From assembly GCA_014549065.1 (NCBI GenBank), contig JACDOX010000012.1:8999413-9063412 (forward strand): a DNA stretch of 64,000 bases, written 5' to 3'. This DNA is from Cardinalis cardinalis. Its lineage: Eukaryota > Chordata > Aves > Passeriformes > Cardinalidae. Within the stretch, counting starts at the first letter, position 1; every line of letters begins with the position of its first letter. The translations under genes and the position numbers were made by a program. Positions 50,501-61,910 of the stretch are shown here, in pieces. Under the pieces are notes generated by a model. The model did not search any database. It was given only the letters and a program-made list of their open reading frames with translations, and was not told the origin of the DNA.

Positions 50501-53500
50501 CCTTGGATGCTTTTACTGATATTAGACTGTACTTAGACTCACTAAAAATAGCTTGTGAAACTTCTCAGGTGAATTTTAGCCTTCTATAAGCACAGTGGCT
50601 ATCACACTTCATACCATGCTCTCTCCCAACTATGTAAACACTATTTATATTCAAGTGCTGCAACAACAACAAAACTTAAAGATGGACAGAAGTAAATAAT
50701 TTGCCCTCCTACTTTAATCTTGCCAATTTAATCCTTTTGGCTAAAGTGAGATTGCAGTCTGTTTCTCTATCCAGTCTAGTACCATGAGACTAAATCTAAA
50801 TTATATTAAAACTAAATTAAACAAGCTTTTTCATAAGAGATCCATTTTAACAATNTAACAGAGAAACTTGATACATAAAAGTCACTGAGTTCTCAAGAGA
50901 ATTCATAACAACTATGCATTATTTTGAAAGCTGCAACATTTTAAAAGTAAGAGAGAAGAAGAAACCCACTTGTGTATTTTGGTTTTAATAGAAGGCAGGG
51001 TTACTATTAGTCTATCTAAGTGTACAAAACTCACTTTTTTCTGTCTGGCCTCCCTCTTCTCAGCCTAAACAATCCTAATCCTTTCCTCCCTCCTCTTGGA
51101 CATGGATAGAGATAAATCCTCTGCTCTGAAACAACTCTTCTTTGCCACTATTGCTCTAGAACACTTAGGTAAACAAGAAACCAATACATACCATTTCAGG
51201 TCTAGGTACTTCTAATTGTGTACCACAAGGTGCTTGAATTGCTAGAAGTGTATCTCCTGGTTAAACAGCAATTTTAAAGAAAGTGTTAAGTGTATTTTTC
51301 TTAAGTCTTGTATAGTATCCACTCAAATGAGATCTGGAAATTCTCTAAGGTGGTCACTTAAAGTACTGTGTTATTTAGCATATATAAACTTGTGGTAGGA
51401 CATGTGCAGCCCCTCTAAGATCCAAGTATATTGCATAGTATAAATCACAGAATTCCAATACTAAGATCATAGTTGCAAAAACCTTTTCTCACAACAGTAC
51501 AAGATTTANCATATTCTTTACCCATTTGTCTTCTACTTGTATATATAACAAAAGGTGAAAATATTTAACTAGTTCCTTTTTTCACAGAACCAAAGAATCA
51601 TTTAGGTTGGAAAAGGCCTCCAAGATCANTGAGTCCAACCTTTGACTGATCACCACCTTGTCAACTAGACCACAGCACTAAGTGTCACNTCCAGTTGTTC
51701 CTTGAATACCTCCATGGATAGTGACTCCACCACCTTCCTGGGCAGTCTGATCCAATGCTTAATCAGGNTTTCTTGAAAAAATTTTTCCTGATGTCCACCC
51801 TGAACCTCCCTGGTGCAACNTGAGGCCATGTCCTCTTGTCCTACCACTGGTTGCCTANGAGAAGAGACTGACCCCCACCTGGCTACAGCCTCCTTTCACG
51901 TACTTGTAAANAGTGATAAGGTCTCCCTTGAACCTCCTTTTCATCAGGCTAAAAAATCCCAGCTCCCTCAGCCACTCCTCATATGACTTCAGCTAAACCA
52001 GCTCTCTGGCCTAGCTCACTTTATGACTTTGATGACTGGTGGTACTACAGAGATTTAACAGAAGGAAGAAAAGGTGTTAATGTTCATCTTCAGTGCCAGT
52101 ACTTCCAAATATCTAAGCTCATGGCTTCCACAGCACATACGACTGGNATGCAACAGCTGTCTGTCACACTTATCTGCGGCTAACTATGCACATGAAAATG
52201 TGTTGGTTAAAATCAGGGGACCACATACACATGCACAGCACTGGCACAATACTGCAGGTTGCTTGCTTACCTGCATATGATTTCCTCTTTGTTCATAACT
52301 AATTTGGAGTAACACTTTTCTTTCTCTGCTTCCTAAGAAACACTTAGGTGAAGTACTANGTGAGCATCGTGCCAGCTGCCTCCATGTTTTGTAATGACTA
52401 ACATCTTTTCAGTAACAGGCCTTTTTGTTAAATTCTGCAGTAGTTTTCTNATCTTGTGTTTTTATTTAAAAAAGTCTTCCTTGTGGCAAAGAAAAGACAG
52501 TTTTGAGCCTAGCTGGAGGCTGAACAACAATCTTCCCTCGGGTGCCCCAGGATCAGGAGATGATGTCAAGGGAAGTAGCCTCTGCCAGCACTTCTCGGCA
52601 TTTCTTCCAACCACNTGTACAGGAATCCTTTAGATTTAGTAGCAATGCCCCATCACTGACCTTCTGCTGGCTTATTTATAGTGTCACAAGCTCTGTCTGG
52701 CCACAGTTGCTACCAGAAAATGATACAAAAATTTAGATCTTCCTGGTTCTTCTGGACGGTTGGTCCAACAAGTCCTGTCTCTGGTTTCATTAATGGCCCA
52801 TGGCAAGCTGCTGAAAAGTATGAATACCAAAAAAGAAACCAAAAACCAGGACTCCATTCTATACAATCTATGACTACAATCAGAAAATGCCAGAACTTGG
52901 TAGCCATGAACATTATGAGANCTCAACCTAGTAATGATCACTACTGAGTATTTCTTAATTCAAAATACTTGCAGGAAAAAAGCGGGTTAGTTAGCAAGTT
53001 ATTTTTCAAGAAATCGCTCACTTTAGAAATACAGCCTAGCAGCAACTTACCATTGAAGCAGTTGCAGATATCTTCATGGGTGACATATGAAAATGTAATT
53101 TATGTCAAGGAACATTTTTCTTAAAACAATATAAAACTAGTATTTGCTGCCCTTCAGAAGTTTGTCCAAACTGAGCCTAAACTATAGCATTACTATTGTT
53201 AGAGGTGTAATCAAGGCATTATTTTTGACTTTCAAAATGGCTCATTACAAATAACAAAGAGTTCTGTGTTTTAAAGAAAATACTTGTATCAGCAAATAAA
53301 ATACAGAAAGAAAAACAGTTGTGTAGTTTGAACAAGAAAAGATTCTTCTAAATAAGAAGAACACATAAAATCTTGTTTTGAAGAATACCATTTACCTTGC
53401 TAATCTGACAGTACAGGATTCAAGTACGTATCAGCATTTCCCAGAATCACACAAAAATACTGCTAGAGGGAACTTCAGAATTCATCTACCATCCTCTGCC

Positions 53501-56500
53501 TCAGGGTAGGATCAATCCACTGTTCAGANATTCCAGACAGATGTTTGTCTTTCCTCTTCTGCAAAACCTCCAGTGACACATATTCNACCACCTCCCTGGG
53601 AGATCAATTCCAGTGCTAGCTCTACCAGAAGTTTTTCCTAACATATAACTTCAGTCTCTTTTGCTACAAAATCCATTTTACAGAAACAGTTTCTGAACAG
53701 AAACTCCAGTAATTTTTAAGTACTTATCATTAGTATTATAGATAGGAAGGGCACTTTCCTGCTCACATTCTCAGGTGTCTGTTTTGCAAGACAGCTAGAC
53801 ACATGCTTACAAGCAATGCAGCTGCAACTCTCTGGTATTTATATACAGGATGGTTTTTTCCAGTTTGAAACCCAACAAGCTTCAGNACTTTGTTAACTCC
53901 ATTTATCTTTGGGTGATAGCTTAATCTTTTCAAAAGAATGAAGCAGCAAAAAAGATTAATGTAAAGCACTTTAAATATAAATTTAAGTTCTGGAAAGCAG
54001 TATCACTAATTTCAAGTAAGACACTAGGATTATGCTATTGACTTAATAGTTACTGCTGTATATATTATATATATATATATGCTAAATTATTTTCATGTTA
54101 CCAATCACAGTCATGGAAGTTAAAAAGTCACGTAAATAAGATTTGTATCTTCNTTTGTTGAAGAAAAACCTGAAAAAATACTTGCATTACCTTGCTAAAT
54201 GAGTTACATTATGCTTTATCCATTACCTACACTTTAACTGTTGCTTTCATTCTAGATCCAAAATGCACACAATTAATTTAAAAGGATATTGGTGGTTTGT
54301 AGAATCATCCATGACGTTCTTGATACTTTGCTGAAGCCACAATTTCTGCTGATCCAATTCTTTTTCTTTTAGCTCTAAATCTTCAATTTCAGCTTCCAAA
54401 TACCTCAGCCTGTCTATGACTTCTTTTGTATTGCAGCCAGCACCTACTCCTCTTGAAAAGGTATAAGGGTTCATGAAATCACAAGTAAAAATCTAAAGCA
54501 AACATCCAGTGATAATTTCTTAAGACTATTTTCAACATTTGGAAAATCTACTAATATTCAATATGAAGGAAATGAACATTTAACCTCCCAGTAGTGTTTT
54601 GACAGGAAAATGAAAATTCTTTAATTGAGATCAAATTTAGAATTTTCTTCTACAAAAACTTATCTTCTTTTGGAACTGTTTTGCCGGCCCTAGCTCCTTC
54701 CCCTAGAATTCTTATCTTGAGCTTTTACCTTCAGAGGCCTAAGAAAAAACAGGCATGGACTGTGGTAGGGCAGGTGGGTGGAGACAGTGTGTCCCGACAG
54801 CCCTCCCAAATTCATTCAGGGAGAATTTTTCAACTATAAGTGCTAGTTATAAAGTAGCACTACAACTTTTCTGAAAGATTCCCTTCTGTGTGCTTTAAAN
54901 TTTATATATCACAGAAACAAGTTAAAGGGAAAACAAATACAGTTAATTTGCAAGTTTATTGTACTTCTACAACATTACATTGCTCATTGATTAGCAGTGT
55001 TAATTTTATGGTGTCATATCTAGTCAGAAGAAGTAGAGTTAATTTTTGTTGCTCTTAAGCATGTGAAAATTTGCAGAACTGACATAACTTACTTCCACTG
55101 AATGCTGTTTTTTGACTTCTTCTCAATNAGATCAATCCCCTCCAGAACGTTGGTGATATCATAGATCCTTCTCTTCTGCCTCACAGCAAGCGTATCAGCA
55201 GCCTGTTGAGAGAACAAGTATCAGCAGCTTGCATGCTGAGGGAAAGGCACTCCCTTGGAAAAATGCCATCTAATTTCAAAAGGAGAAGGATCCATACTAC
55301 AAGAGCCCAATACCAACAATGAATTCTGAAGTTCAGCACCTGCAGGCAGCGCTACAAAGCACAGGGAGCAGTCCCCTGGCTGAAGGCCAACAGGCTACCC
55401 CTAACAGAGAAAGGAGCTCACAGGGGTTGCAAAGACCATGGTCCGTATCTGGAGCACATTCAACTGCATGGAGGAGCCTGCCATGCTCTTTCTGGAGGGT
55501 AGGAAAAGGTAGGGAAGGCAGGCAGNGACACCTTGCAGTGGGGCAAGCCTCTGAAGCTTGAAGGACGTANTAAGTTTATCATTCCTTCCACTGACACTCG
55601 AGGTATTAGAGCCTTTGTTTGGATTCAGTGGTGCTAGGATACGAAACANGGCTGTAATTTCAAAGGTGGCGGCAGGAGAGCTGCAGTATTTCAGGCCTCA
55701 CACAAATGCCCCTTGCAGGGCACAAGGGCTCACTCGATGTCACACTGAGCACCAGCACCCTGGTACAGCTGCCAGGGATGTTGCTGCTGACACACAGCCA
55801 GCTGTGCAGTGCGTCTGAGGGCTGCCACACCTCGCCCCTCTGAGCAAAGCTGCATCAGGCAGAGGCAACCACTTCATGCTTTACTTCTTTCTCTCCTTCT
55901 GTGTAACTGATGCAAAGAGTTAAGATAAAATAAGCAAGTGAGCTACTCATGCCTTCCACAGCTGTAGTTACTCAGGACACTTAAACACAAAGATTACATA
56001 GGATTGTATATATTAAACAAATAGAAGAAAAATAAAGAGAAGGGTAGGCAAAGACTTCTGAATTTGAACTAATGCAAAAACACAAATAATTTCTGCTACA
56101 GGAACATAATGATTTATTTCAGTTTGTTCNAACAATCTATTAAATGTACGCTTTTTATAGGCATGTATGAAAGGTACAGCTTGAGACAGCCATAACCTGG
56201 AAGGAAAACCAAATTTCTTCGCTTAATAGTACANTTACCTTTTGCTACTGAAATAAAGTTGAAAGGATAAAAAGAAAGAACAGAGATTACAAAAAATACT
56301 CTTATAGCCATGAAGTATAAACACTGNTCTTCCTCCTTGACAGTGATGTACTCACTAAACACTGTTTCCACTGACACCATTAGCAGCATTTATCTTTTGT
56401 ATGGTCTTCTGTATAAGTATTTTAAAACATTTTCTTAACTAACAAAACAAGATGCATGCAAACACATATTGTAGTTTAGTTCCCTCCAAGGAAGCAGGCT

Positions 56501-59500
56501 CTTTGATCACTTGTTTCAGTAGATATGCACCTGCTATCTTCATCAGCTATTTCTGCTGCATATGTACACACTGCTTCCAAGGACTGCAAGAGAACCCTAA
56601 AAATCTAGCAAGTGACAGAGCTGATGCCGTTTGCATAATGCTGAATCAGCACCCCATACATCTCACGGTCTTCAGTTATTCTATTCTAGTTATTCTGTTT
56701 ACATTATTCAGTGCAAAGAATGGACAGCACATTCTTAGATGCTATTCAATTTCCTGCTTTTTTCNCACTGCTCCACATATTTACCTAAAACTTAGTATAC
56801 TACTCATGGCTTGAACAATGAAGAAACTGCTCTGGAGACAGATTTCATTACCTCTTAAAATTTTTCCAAAGGCCTGTCTACAAAATTTAAATGCTTTACT
56901 AATCTTAATGTATTTTCAAACTGTACTGGTAGCAAAAGATACCAATGTACAAATCTGGAGCTATGAAACCAAAGCTTAAGATAGCAAAAAAAAAAAAAAA
57001 AAAAAGGTCACTTCTTCTGGGTGTCCAATTTAAAATGTTTCAAAGTTGAATTAATTTTTCCACTCAAAATGCTATTGCATTTTGTATGCCCAAACCACAG
57101 CTCCCACGAACATCAGCATCAGATTCACCACAAACAGCTCCAGATCCCCAGGACAGGAGCTCAATTCATAGGAGCACAAAATGAAGAGCACAGTTACATA
57201 GGTATTCGACTTGACTATCCCTGTATACAATTCAATCACCTCTATGAAATTCAACTACTTACTACAGGAGTTCCAACACAAGCTGGGGCCAGTTCCCAAG
57301 CTGAGAAGTTTAATCCAGACATTCACTAGCTTTCTGGTACAGACCTTGTAACCTATTTATCTTTTAAAAATTTCACAGATATTTTAAAAAGCAANTGAGA
57401 AGTTCCTCCCTGACATTCTAGCAGTTATCAGTGTGATACCTTCTGCCAGGTACATGGTTCAAAAATTAGGTTCAGTCCTCCACATAAACAATTCACTAAT
57501 AATTTAAATAATCAAAAGAGCTTCCTGACACAAATCTGCTGTCAAAAACACTGTTAAAACTCATATCTTCTTAGCTTGTGTCAAGAAAGGGACATCTGCA
57601 ACACTGGCCCTGCTAATATGGGTGGACATAGCTTCCGTATCCAGAGCTCTTTTATAAATCCTTCTAATGTTAAGCTGCTGAACTCTATCCTTATTGCTCC
57701 TAATATCTCCTCATACTTTGATTAAGTATGCATTCAAGNCAAGTACTCATGAATGCACAGACAGGTTCAGAGACGGAATCAAGTATCAAAGCACAGAATG
57801 CAATGCATACATTCCAATCGTGCAGCTCCTGGAATACAGAAAACACACTGTACAGCACAGGTTCAGCTGCAGGCAGGCACGCATGCCCAGAAATAAGGAA
57901 GAAAGGCCAGGAAAACTGAGAGCTTGTAGCCCCCCCTACCAACTTGTTTGCTCCCTGGGAGCTAACAGAAGGCAGCAGAAATTATCAGCTGTAAANGTGC
58001 TTCATTAGCCCTAGAGAGAGGAGGAACTCGATAGAGCACCACGGCAGAGTCCTTACCAAACCTTAACAAAGCACAAGGGCCAGCACTGCCTGCTTGCTCT
58101 CTCCAGTTGTCTGTCAAAGGAAAGAGGTCCTGCATCTTCTGAACTCTGTCTGTACCACATGACAACACTTTCTCCCTAAGAGGGCTGTCAACAGTTTGGT
58201 GAGAGTTTTAAATTGAATGGCGCTCTTGCCAAATTGCATGTAGAAGTACTGAATGTCATTGCAACATAAAGACTAAGGGAATGTAAAATGTAATAGACAG
58301 GCTCTTTCTTCTACTGTGGAGTACAGCAAGTGTAAGGCAGTTATTTGCTCCTGACCAGTACATTTCTAGAACAAGTAGATTTTAGTATATCTCATGTTTT
58401 GCAGTGATGATCAGAAACACTATNTAACCATCATTATAGGGGGCCATTGAATAGTATGTATTGTATAGCTGGCCTTTGAGCCATAAGTAAATATATGTAT
58501 TGTAAAAGTGGCCCATGAGTCTCGATAAAAGATCTATGTATTGCCCCGATCCTGGTTGTTCCTGATGAGCTGCAGCTGTGATGTCCTTAACTGGGCNGCA
58601 GCTGGGGCTAGTAAAGATAACCGGGATAAAAGGGGGCGGGGNAGTCAGGGAGAGCCTGGAAGGAGCNCTGACTGAGAAGCAAGAACAACACTGCTGGGAA
58701 GAGCTGCTTACAAGAAAACCACAAAGAAGGTATGGGACTCTAGAAATATGAGAACAACATTATGATAACTACACATCATTAGAGCAGGGATGGTATGCTA
58801 GAAATGAAGCCCACTTAAATTAGGNCACAAATATTGTACACTGTGAACAGCATCAATTCAGGTAGCTTATCTCTTATTCACTCATCTTGCTCTTCTTCTC
58901 TCTTCCCTGCATTTCATGGGCTGCTGCAGATAGAAATTTAGTTTTCTTTCTGTTCTATATCACCCCTTAGCGTTTTACACTTAATTCCATCACTAGATTT
59001 CTTTATGAAGGGCTATTCCATGACAAGTATATCATTATTTTAGAACCGCTGTTGGATTTCAGAGTAAATACAAAATTCAAATTTCAAGTGAAGAAAATTC
59101 TCACTTCCATTCCCACAATTTCTCAGATGCTACCAGGGTCCAGCACTAAAACATTTTCACAGCTTCCTCTTANGCCCTGCTAAACTGTAATTATAGAGGT
59201 ACTAAAGATCACTAGAAAATGTCCCATAGAACAGATTTTCCTTTCCAATCNCTAAATCACAAAGCTGGAAATCCACCTGTTTTCAAATTTTATTTTCTTT
59301 CTAGTGATGGTTTTGCTACAGAAATACCAATCAACACCACAACATCAGACAGTCAATACCAGCCAGCATGGAGACATTTAAAGGTGTCTACTGCACGAAT
59401 AATTTCTTGGAATGCTCTGTTCCATTTCAAGGCTGTCCTGTTCTTCATTTTCCTGAGCACACTGGCTTAACACAAACACATAAACTGGTCTTCATTTTTG

Positions 59501-61461
59501 CTTAGATATATGGCTTATCTAGGAGAAAAACAGTTTCAGAAATATAAGTTCTGACTCACTACTTATGAAAGTACCAACAGNTTATGCACAGTTAGTACTT
59601 ACTTTCAACAAATTGTAACATTTAATTCAGAAACCAGTCTCCAATAGGTCTAGAGCAGAAATGCCTGTAACTGGCTGCAATGTCCACTTAACTCTTCTGT
59701 GGCTATCAACCCTTTCATTCCCTGCGAGCAGGTACCTTTCTCACTAAAGAGAACAAGAAGCATTGCTCCATCCCACTACACAGCCCTACTTCATTGTTCA
59801 ATCAGCACTTAAAGCCAAGCTTTTGGCCCTGATGTCTTTCAAACTGAAGTTTTGCTTCTCAGATTGACCTGGAACATCTCTCAGGACGTGACAGACACTA
59901 AAGGAANCTGCACAACAATCCCAAAGATGTAGACATCTTCATTCTGTTTTGCTAGATACAGAGACAACTAATATTAAGGAGTTCATCAACTTGTCCAGAT
60001 AGCATAACTAAATGAAGAATATAAAACCTATCAGTGTCCTTCCCTGTTCACCCTGAAGTTTCATTAGCCAGAGTAACAACATCAAAGTGCATCCACTCTC
60101 TGAACAGGGATGCACAAAAAAAGCTCTAAGAACACCATTCACCTCCTGAGGCCTATTAGGAGTAATCAAAAAACAGGTCAGTTTTCCAGAAAGGACTTGA
60201 AGCAGAGCACCAAGCCAGCCTCTTGCTGCACCTGGCTGAACATTTCAGCTATTCACTGATGACCTTAACCACTTAGGTTAACACCTTTGCCTCAATGCAC
60301 TGCACACCCAACAGCGCAGAGGGCCTGAGCTCCAGGGAACTGGCAGGACACAGTGGCAAGGATCCCTCCTGCAACACTGGGCCCCACCAAGGTGGGCTGG
60401 TCCCAGGGTATCACTGGAGAGGCTCCAGACATCGCAGCCCAAGGTATGCCTTGGAGGCAGCAGGCTGGCTGCAGAGCTGGGTGACAATGATTTGTCACNC
60501 TTATGCCAATTCAGCTTCTTTCATTCACACATAATAGAAAGCATAAGGTGGCAATGGTCGGTCTTTCAACATGGTTTTCTCTTGCTTAAAGGAAGGGGGG
60601 GCAAGAAACAGGTTTAAACAGCAGCCCATACACTGAGTCAGTGCAGGGAGCAACACAGGGCAGTCAAAGAAATCACAGAATTGTTAGNGCAGGAAGGGAG
60701 CTCTGGAAATCATTTAGTCCAGCCCCTCCCCAAGGCAGGTCTCTCGGAGCAGGTGCACAGAAACTCATTCAGGTGGGTTCTGAGTGTTTCCAGAGAGGGA
60801 GACTCCACGACCTCCCTGGGCAGCTTGTTCCAGCGCTCTGCCACCCTTAACACAGAGAAATCCTTCCTCATGTTGAGGNGGAACTTCTGTGCTTTAGTTT
60901 ATGGCCACTGCTCCTCGTCCTNTAACTGGGCACTACGAGAGTNTGGCGCCATNCTCTTGGCATGCACCAAAAACATATATATATGCATTGGTGAGACCTG
61001 GTCTCAATGTTTGCTTTTCAGACAAAACGAGCCCAGCTCCCGCAATCTTTTCTCATAAGAGATGCTCCAGACCCTGCACCTCCGCTGGACGCTTTCCAGT
61101 AGCTCCTTGTCTTTTTCCTACTGAAGAGCCCAGAAAAGGGCACAGTAAGTAAGACCACTCTCAGTAAGTTAAACTTAACACATGGTGCCCCTTACACCCC
61201 TTTATAAAGAGCCGAAAAGCGTGTTTTAGCCGACCGCGGCGGCTGTCAGCCATCACCGGGCACCCGCAGCCCGTCAGCGGCCGGGGAGGCCCCACCAGGC
61301 CGGGCGGGCGGTAGTGAAACAAGGAAGGGAGGAAGGAAGGAGGGAGCGGGCGGCCCTGCCCGNCCCCCGCGCTGCGCCGCCCCGGCTGCAGCGCGGCGGG
61401 CCCTGTGCCCGGCCGGGCCCGGCGGTGCCGCCGGCCGCCCCCCCGCCCTCGCACCGCTTTG

Positions 61462-61505
<44 letters not shown>

Positions 61506-61580
61506 CTTGGTGGTCAGCAGCCCCAGGCTCTTCTCGTGGCGGCTGCTGCCGCCGCCCGCCGCCTCGGCCGCCGCGGCCAT
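47403..61580 (-). CDS. E2F5: Transcription factor E2F5 (whole coding span, 9 exons)
   Basis: E2F-family DNA-binding factor that pairs with DP proteins and is held by p107/p130 pocket proteins, mostly repressing cell-cycle genes. Nine coding exons (61580-61455, 55202-55093, 54451-54290, 53094-53051, 51256-51192, 50276-50009, 49271-49071, 48637-48593, 47512-47403) total 1131 bp, giving 376 aa plus TAG. The winged-helix domain spans about residues 14-80 with [13 protein letters not shown] at 53-65. The leucine-zipper/marked-box dimerisation region covers about 81-195. A Pro/Ala-rich linker is encoded by exon 6. The acidic pocket-binding end is DELMSSDVFPLLRL to [15 protein letters not shown]. 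The N-terminus is short ([13 protein letters not shown]), without the long Pro/Gln run I recall in human E2F5. Intron 3 is AT-AC, and exon 7 is extra relative to the human protein. The subtype is E2F5 rather than E2F4 by synteny and the ...ILNY tail. Confidence 0.93.
48593..48637 (-). CDS. E2F5: E2F5 coding exon 8
   Basis: 45 bp, [15 protein letters not shown] with split codons at both ends, the first half of the pocket-protein-binding region. The acceptor is TTTAACAG and the donor GTAAGT. Confidence 0.94.
49071..49271 (-). CDS. E2F5: E2F5 coding exon 7 (extra cassette)
   Basis: 201 bp, phase 1 at both ends, so it can be skipped without a frameshift. It encodes [27 protein letters not shown], and ends [16 protein letters not shown] then DIAKMEEPA. 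It is Ser/Pro/acidic-rich and may extend the transactivation region. The acceptor is CCGTGTAG and the donor GTAGGA. The remaining exons give 309 codons without it, which with human E2F5's longer N-terminus would reach the human length of 346. Confidence 0.85.
49443..49459 (+). promoter_or_regulatory. DR5-type nuclear-receptor half-site pair
   Basis: AGGTCA (49443-49448), five bases, AGGTCA (49454-49459), then a weaker AGGTAA after four bases. DR5 is the classical retinoic-acid-receptor spacing. It lies in E2F5 intron 6. Motif only. Confidence 0.3.
50009..50276 (-). CDS. E2F5: E2F5 coding exon 6
   Basis: 268 bp. It begins [18 protein letters not shown], continues [14 protein letters not shown], then [13 protein letters not shown], and ends in a Pro/Ala-rich linker (DTPS). 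Three n bases lie in codons: TAN must be Tyr if the gene is intact, and two others (GNG, GNC) are unresolved. The donor GTGGAT is weak. Confidence 0.9.
51192..51256 (-). CDS. E2F5: E2F5 coding exon 5
   Basis: 65 bp, [17 protein letters not shown] then PRPEM, part of the marked box. The acceptor is TTAACCAG and the donor GTATGT. Confidence 0.94.
51586..51985 (-). mobile_element. CR1 LINE 3' fragment in E2F5 intron 4
   Basis: Antisense CR1 of about 400 bp: AGAATCATTTAGGTTGGAA at the 3' end, then the familiar CACCACCTTCCTGGGCAG and CAGCTCCCTCAGCC blocks. It has the same orientation as E2F5. Confidence 0.88.
53051..53094 (-). CDS. E2F5: E2F5 coding exon 4
   Basis: 44 bp, [14 protein letters not shown] with split codons at both ends. 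It is preceded by an AC, not AG, acceptor: an in-frame TAA lies just upstream and no AG is available between them. The donor is consensus GTAAGT. Confidence 0.92.
53095..54289 (-). other. E2F5: U12-type AT-AC intron of E2F5 (intron 3)
   Basis: 1195-bp intron with 5' splice site ATATCCTTTT (from 54289), branch-point motif TTCCTTGAC (53112-53104) and terminal AC (53096-53095). The motif ends 9 nt before the exon. These match the U12 minor-spliceosome consensus at both ends. Splicing here restores the E2F reading frame (CA+A = Gln, then FSYVTH). Only a CR1 fragment was recognised inside. Confidence 0.9.
53440..53670 (-). mobile_element. Old CR1-like fragment in the AT-AC intron
   Basis: Antisense, divergent CR1-family pieces: an AGAATCACA start, ACCTCCAGTGAC, ACCACCTCCCTGGGAGAT and GTTTTTCCTAACAT. 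It is more degraded than the other CR1 copies. Confidence 0.65.
54290..54451 (-). CDS. E2F5: E2F5 coding exon 3
   Basis: 162 bp, [20 protein letters not shown] to VMDDSTNH plus two bases of a Gln codon. It encodes the heptad-repeat dimerisation helix. The acceptor is TTTTCAAG. There is no usable GT donor; the exon instead ends at an ATATCCTTTT U12-type donor. Confidence 0.94.
55093..55202 (-). CDS. E2F5: E2F5 coding exon 2
   Basis: 110 bp, [23 protein letters not shown], then [13 protein letters not shown]. It contains the DNA-contact motif RRIYD. The acceptor is CTCAACAG and the donor GTAAGT. One n is the third base of CTN (Leu). Confidence 0.96.
56986..57005 (+). repeat. A20 homopolymer
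   Basis: Run of 20 A in E2F5 intron 1. A 16-base T run is at 4727-4742, and a (TA)n stretch lies around 54061-54080. Confidence 0.9.
58442..58735 (+). mobile_element. Possible LTR-like or promoter-bearing repeat in E2F5 intron 1
   Basis: Two to three degenerate tandem units (58442-58545), each starting GGCC and holding TATGTATTG. They precede a TATA-like ATAAAA (58626-58631), a GC-box-like GGGGGCGGGG, and a stretch ending AAGAAG followed by GTATGG, which resembles a splice donor. The arrangement suggests an LTR or an LTR-derived promoter/exon on the plus strand. No target-site duplication was found, so the class is unproven. Confidence 0.4.
60672..61150 (-). mobile_element. CR1 LINE 3' fragment in E2F5 intron 1
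   Basis: Antisense CR1 of about 480 bp: ATCACAGAATTGTTAG at the 3' end, then CACGACCTCCCTGGGCAG, ATCCTTCCTCATGTTGAGG and CTCCTTGTC. It ends about 300 bp from E2F5 exon 1. Confidence 0.88.
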
Positions 61581-61910
61581 GCCGCCGGCGGGGCCACGTG
61601 TCGCGACCGCCGCAACGGCCCGAGCGGGAGCGCGGCCCCCGGCCCAGCGCGGCGGCGGGAGGGGCGGCCCGCAGGAAGTGACGCCGCCGCCGTTGCCTGG
61701 ACACCGGCGCGGTCCGGCCGCGGGGCTGGGGCTGCGGCGGGGGACGGGCCCGGCCCCCTCCGGCCGTGGCGGGGTGGGCGGCCCCGCGGCCCGCGAGAGC
61801 GGGACTGCAGCGCTTGGCTGGCTCGCGCCGCTCCCGGCTCTCGCTCAGGCCCCCAGGACGGGTGGCGCAGGCCTGGAGTCTGCCTGTCCCCGCCTCGATA
61901 GCTCCTTGTC
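61180..61910. promoter_or_regulatory. E2F5: CpG-island promoter of E2F5
   Basis: Very GC/CpG-rich block around E2F5 exon 1, dropping back to AT-rich sequence at about 61.91 kb. Upstream of the ATG are a CACGTG E-box (61595-61600) and a GGAAGTGACG ETS/CRE-like composite (61674-61683). No TATA box was seen. No partner gene on the other side was recognised. Confidence 0.8.
61455..61580 (-). CDS. E2F5: E2F5 coding exon 1
   Basis: 126 bp, 42 codons: a short Ala/Gly leader, then [15 protein letters not shown] to GVLDLKA, the start of the winged helix. The donor is GTGCGA. ATG 61580 is the only in-frame start found in the CpG island. A 152-residue open frame in another phase here is a GC artefact. 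Confidence 0.92.

Larger units (their letters stand above)
47513..53050 (-). other. E2F5: E2F5 introns 4 to 8
   Basis: Introns 47513-48592, 48638-49070, 49272-50008, 50277-51191 and 51257-53050. All are GT-AG. Contents: one CR1 at 51586-51985 and the DR5 motif at 49443; otherwise nothing seen. Confidence 0.7.
54452..61454 (-). other. E2F5: E2F5 introns 1 and 2
   Basis: Intron 2 is 54452-55092; intron 1 is 55203-61454. Intron 1 has the A20 run, the LTR-like block at 58.44-58.74 kb and a CR1 at 60.67-61.15 kb. GC-richer patches near 55.3-55.9 and 60.3-60.5 kb are unassigned. Confidence 0.7.

Noticed and set aside
53095..53130. GT-AG splicing of E2F5 exon 4 using the AAG about 30 bp upstream
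   Set aside because: That acceptor adds an in-frame TAA before FSYVTH and leaves no matching GT donor on exon 3; AT-AC fits all evidence.
57072..57254. 60-residue minus-strand frame with a hydrophobic C-terminal stretch
   Set aside because: It does not begin with ATG, matches no family I know and lies in E2F5 intron 1; probably chance.
61246..61704. 152-codon minus-strand frame in the E2F5 CpG island
   Set aside because: Arg/Gly-rich read-through in a different frame from the recognisable E2F5 exon 1; GC artefact.
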